Origin: Hyphomonas pacifica
GTDB lineage: Bacteria; Pseudomonadota; Alphaproteobacteria; Caulobacterales; Hyphomonadaceae
NCBI RefSeq assembly: GCF_000682675.1
Contig: NZ_AWFA01000013.1
Coordinates: forward strand, 1 to 61,969
Length of the DNA: 61,969 nt
Reading direction: 5' to 3'
Shown: one piece after another, positions 61,935 through 61,969 of the stretch
Layout of the letters: each line of letters starts with the position of its first letter
How positions within the stretch are numbered: the stretch's first letter is position 1
Made by a program: the position numbers and the translations under genes
The notes under the pieces: model-generated
Databases searched by the model: none
What the model was told of the DNA's origin: nothing
Seen by the model: the letters and a program-made list of their open reading frames with translations, nothing else

Positions 61935-61969
61935 TTGATTCGATATCTGATGCTGGCCATGCTGGTGGC
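61935..61969 (+). CDS. Possible 5' end of another gene, cut by the window
   Basis: A TTG at 61935 (and an ATG at 61950 in the same frame) opens a reading M-I-R-Y-L-M-L-A-M-L-V that runs off the edge and looks like a signal peptide. GAGAGAGG lies a few bases upstream. Too short to call with certainty. Confidence 0.3.
   Translation, partial: MIRYLMLAMLV

Noticed and set aside
1-61969. CRISPR arrays, insertion sequences, rRNA operons, prophage
   Set aside because: No regular short repeats, transposase or integrase readings, rRNA sequence or phage structural genes were seen.

Overview
The window is GC-rich, densely packed chromosomal DNA of an aerobic, Gram-negative alphaproteobacterium. Family-level hints (the xseB-ispA-dxs cluster, DUF3126, TadE/TadG-type pilus-locus protein, HWE sensor kinases, YceI/cytochrome b561 genes, TamAB, long acyl-CoA dehydrogenase) suit the Hyphomonadaceae/Caulobacterales; this placement is inference from gene content, not from a marker alignment. 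Most of the window is ordinary core and metabolic sequence. The accessory-looking stretches are 25.9-28.3 kb and 49.8-52.8 kb.

Layout. 0-10 kb: a palindromic intergenic repeat, a small lipoprotein, an L-2-hydroxyacid oxidase convergent with a minus-strand run (YceI lipoprotein, cytochrome b561-YceI fusion, threonylcarbamoyl-AMP synthase, PaiB-like FMN protein, FAD-linked D-2-hydroxyacid dehydrogenase), then an acyl-CoA dehydrogenase convergent with an MFS exporter. 10-20 kb: DUF3833 lipoprotein, 23S pseudouridine synthase with a long charged tail, gluconokinase, metallo-beta-lactamase-fold hydrolase, signal peptidase I, histidine phosphatase, xseB, farnesyl-diphosphate synthase, dxs, and two related TPR-like lipoproteins ended by a strong terminator.

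20-28 kb: an acyl-CoA ligase / aldo-keto reductase / DUF938 methyltransferase operon, metG, an OmpA-like periplasmic protein, tRNA-Thr(TGT), a LysR regulator, a GNAT acetyltransferase broken by one in-frame amber codon, and an XRE regulator with a candidate self-operator in AT-rich DNA. 28-39 kb: tamB-tamA, a Na+/Ca2+ exchanger overlapping queF, and a 976-residue exported protein with Cys-paired Sel1-like repeats. 39-49 kb: nitroreductase, a TetR-RND efflux operon with a clear palindromic operator, cysE, and a two-gene pair whose products face opposite sides of the inner membrane: a BON+OmpA peptidoglycan-binding protein and a coiled-coil repeat protein with a C-terminal helix-hairpin-helix region.

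49-62 kb: DUF3126, a conserved-type hypothetical, a 536-base highly structured intergenic region, a TonB-dependent receptor with a Fur-like box and a decayed PepSY partner, xseA, two tail-to-tail PAS-HWE histidine kinases (one with a receiver domain), a TadG/VWA protein, a hypothetical, purD and a DUF1993 gene.

The most interesting candidates for something undescribed are the OmpA/coiled-coil trans-membrane pair (45.9-49.0 kb), the structured intergenic region at 49.8-50.3 kb, which shares an exact 24-mer with xseA in a geometry that would let a plus-strand RNA pair with xseA mRNA, and the Cys-rich 976-residue exported protein.
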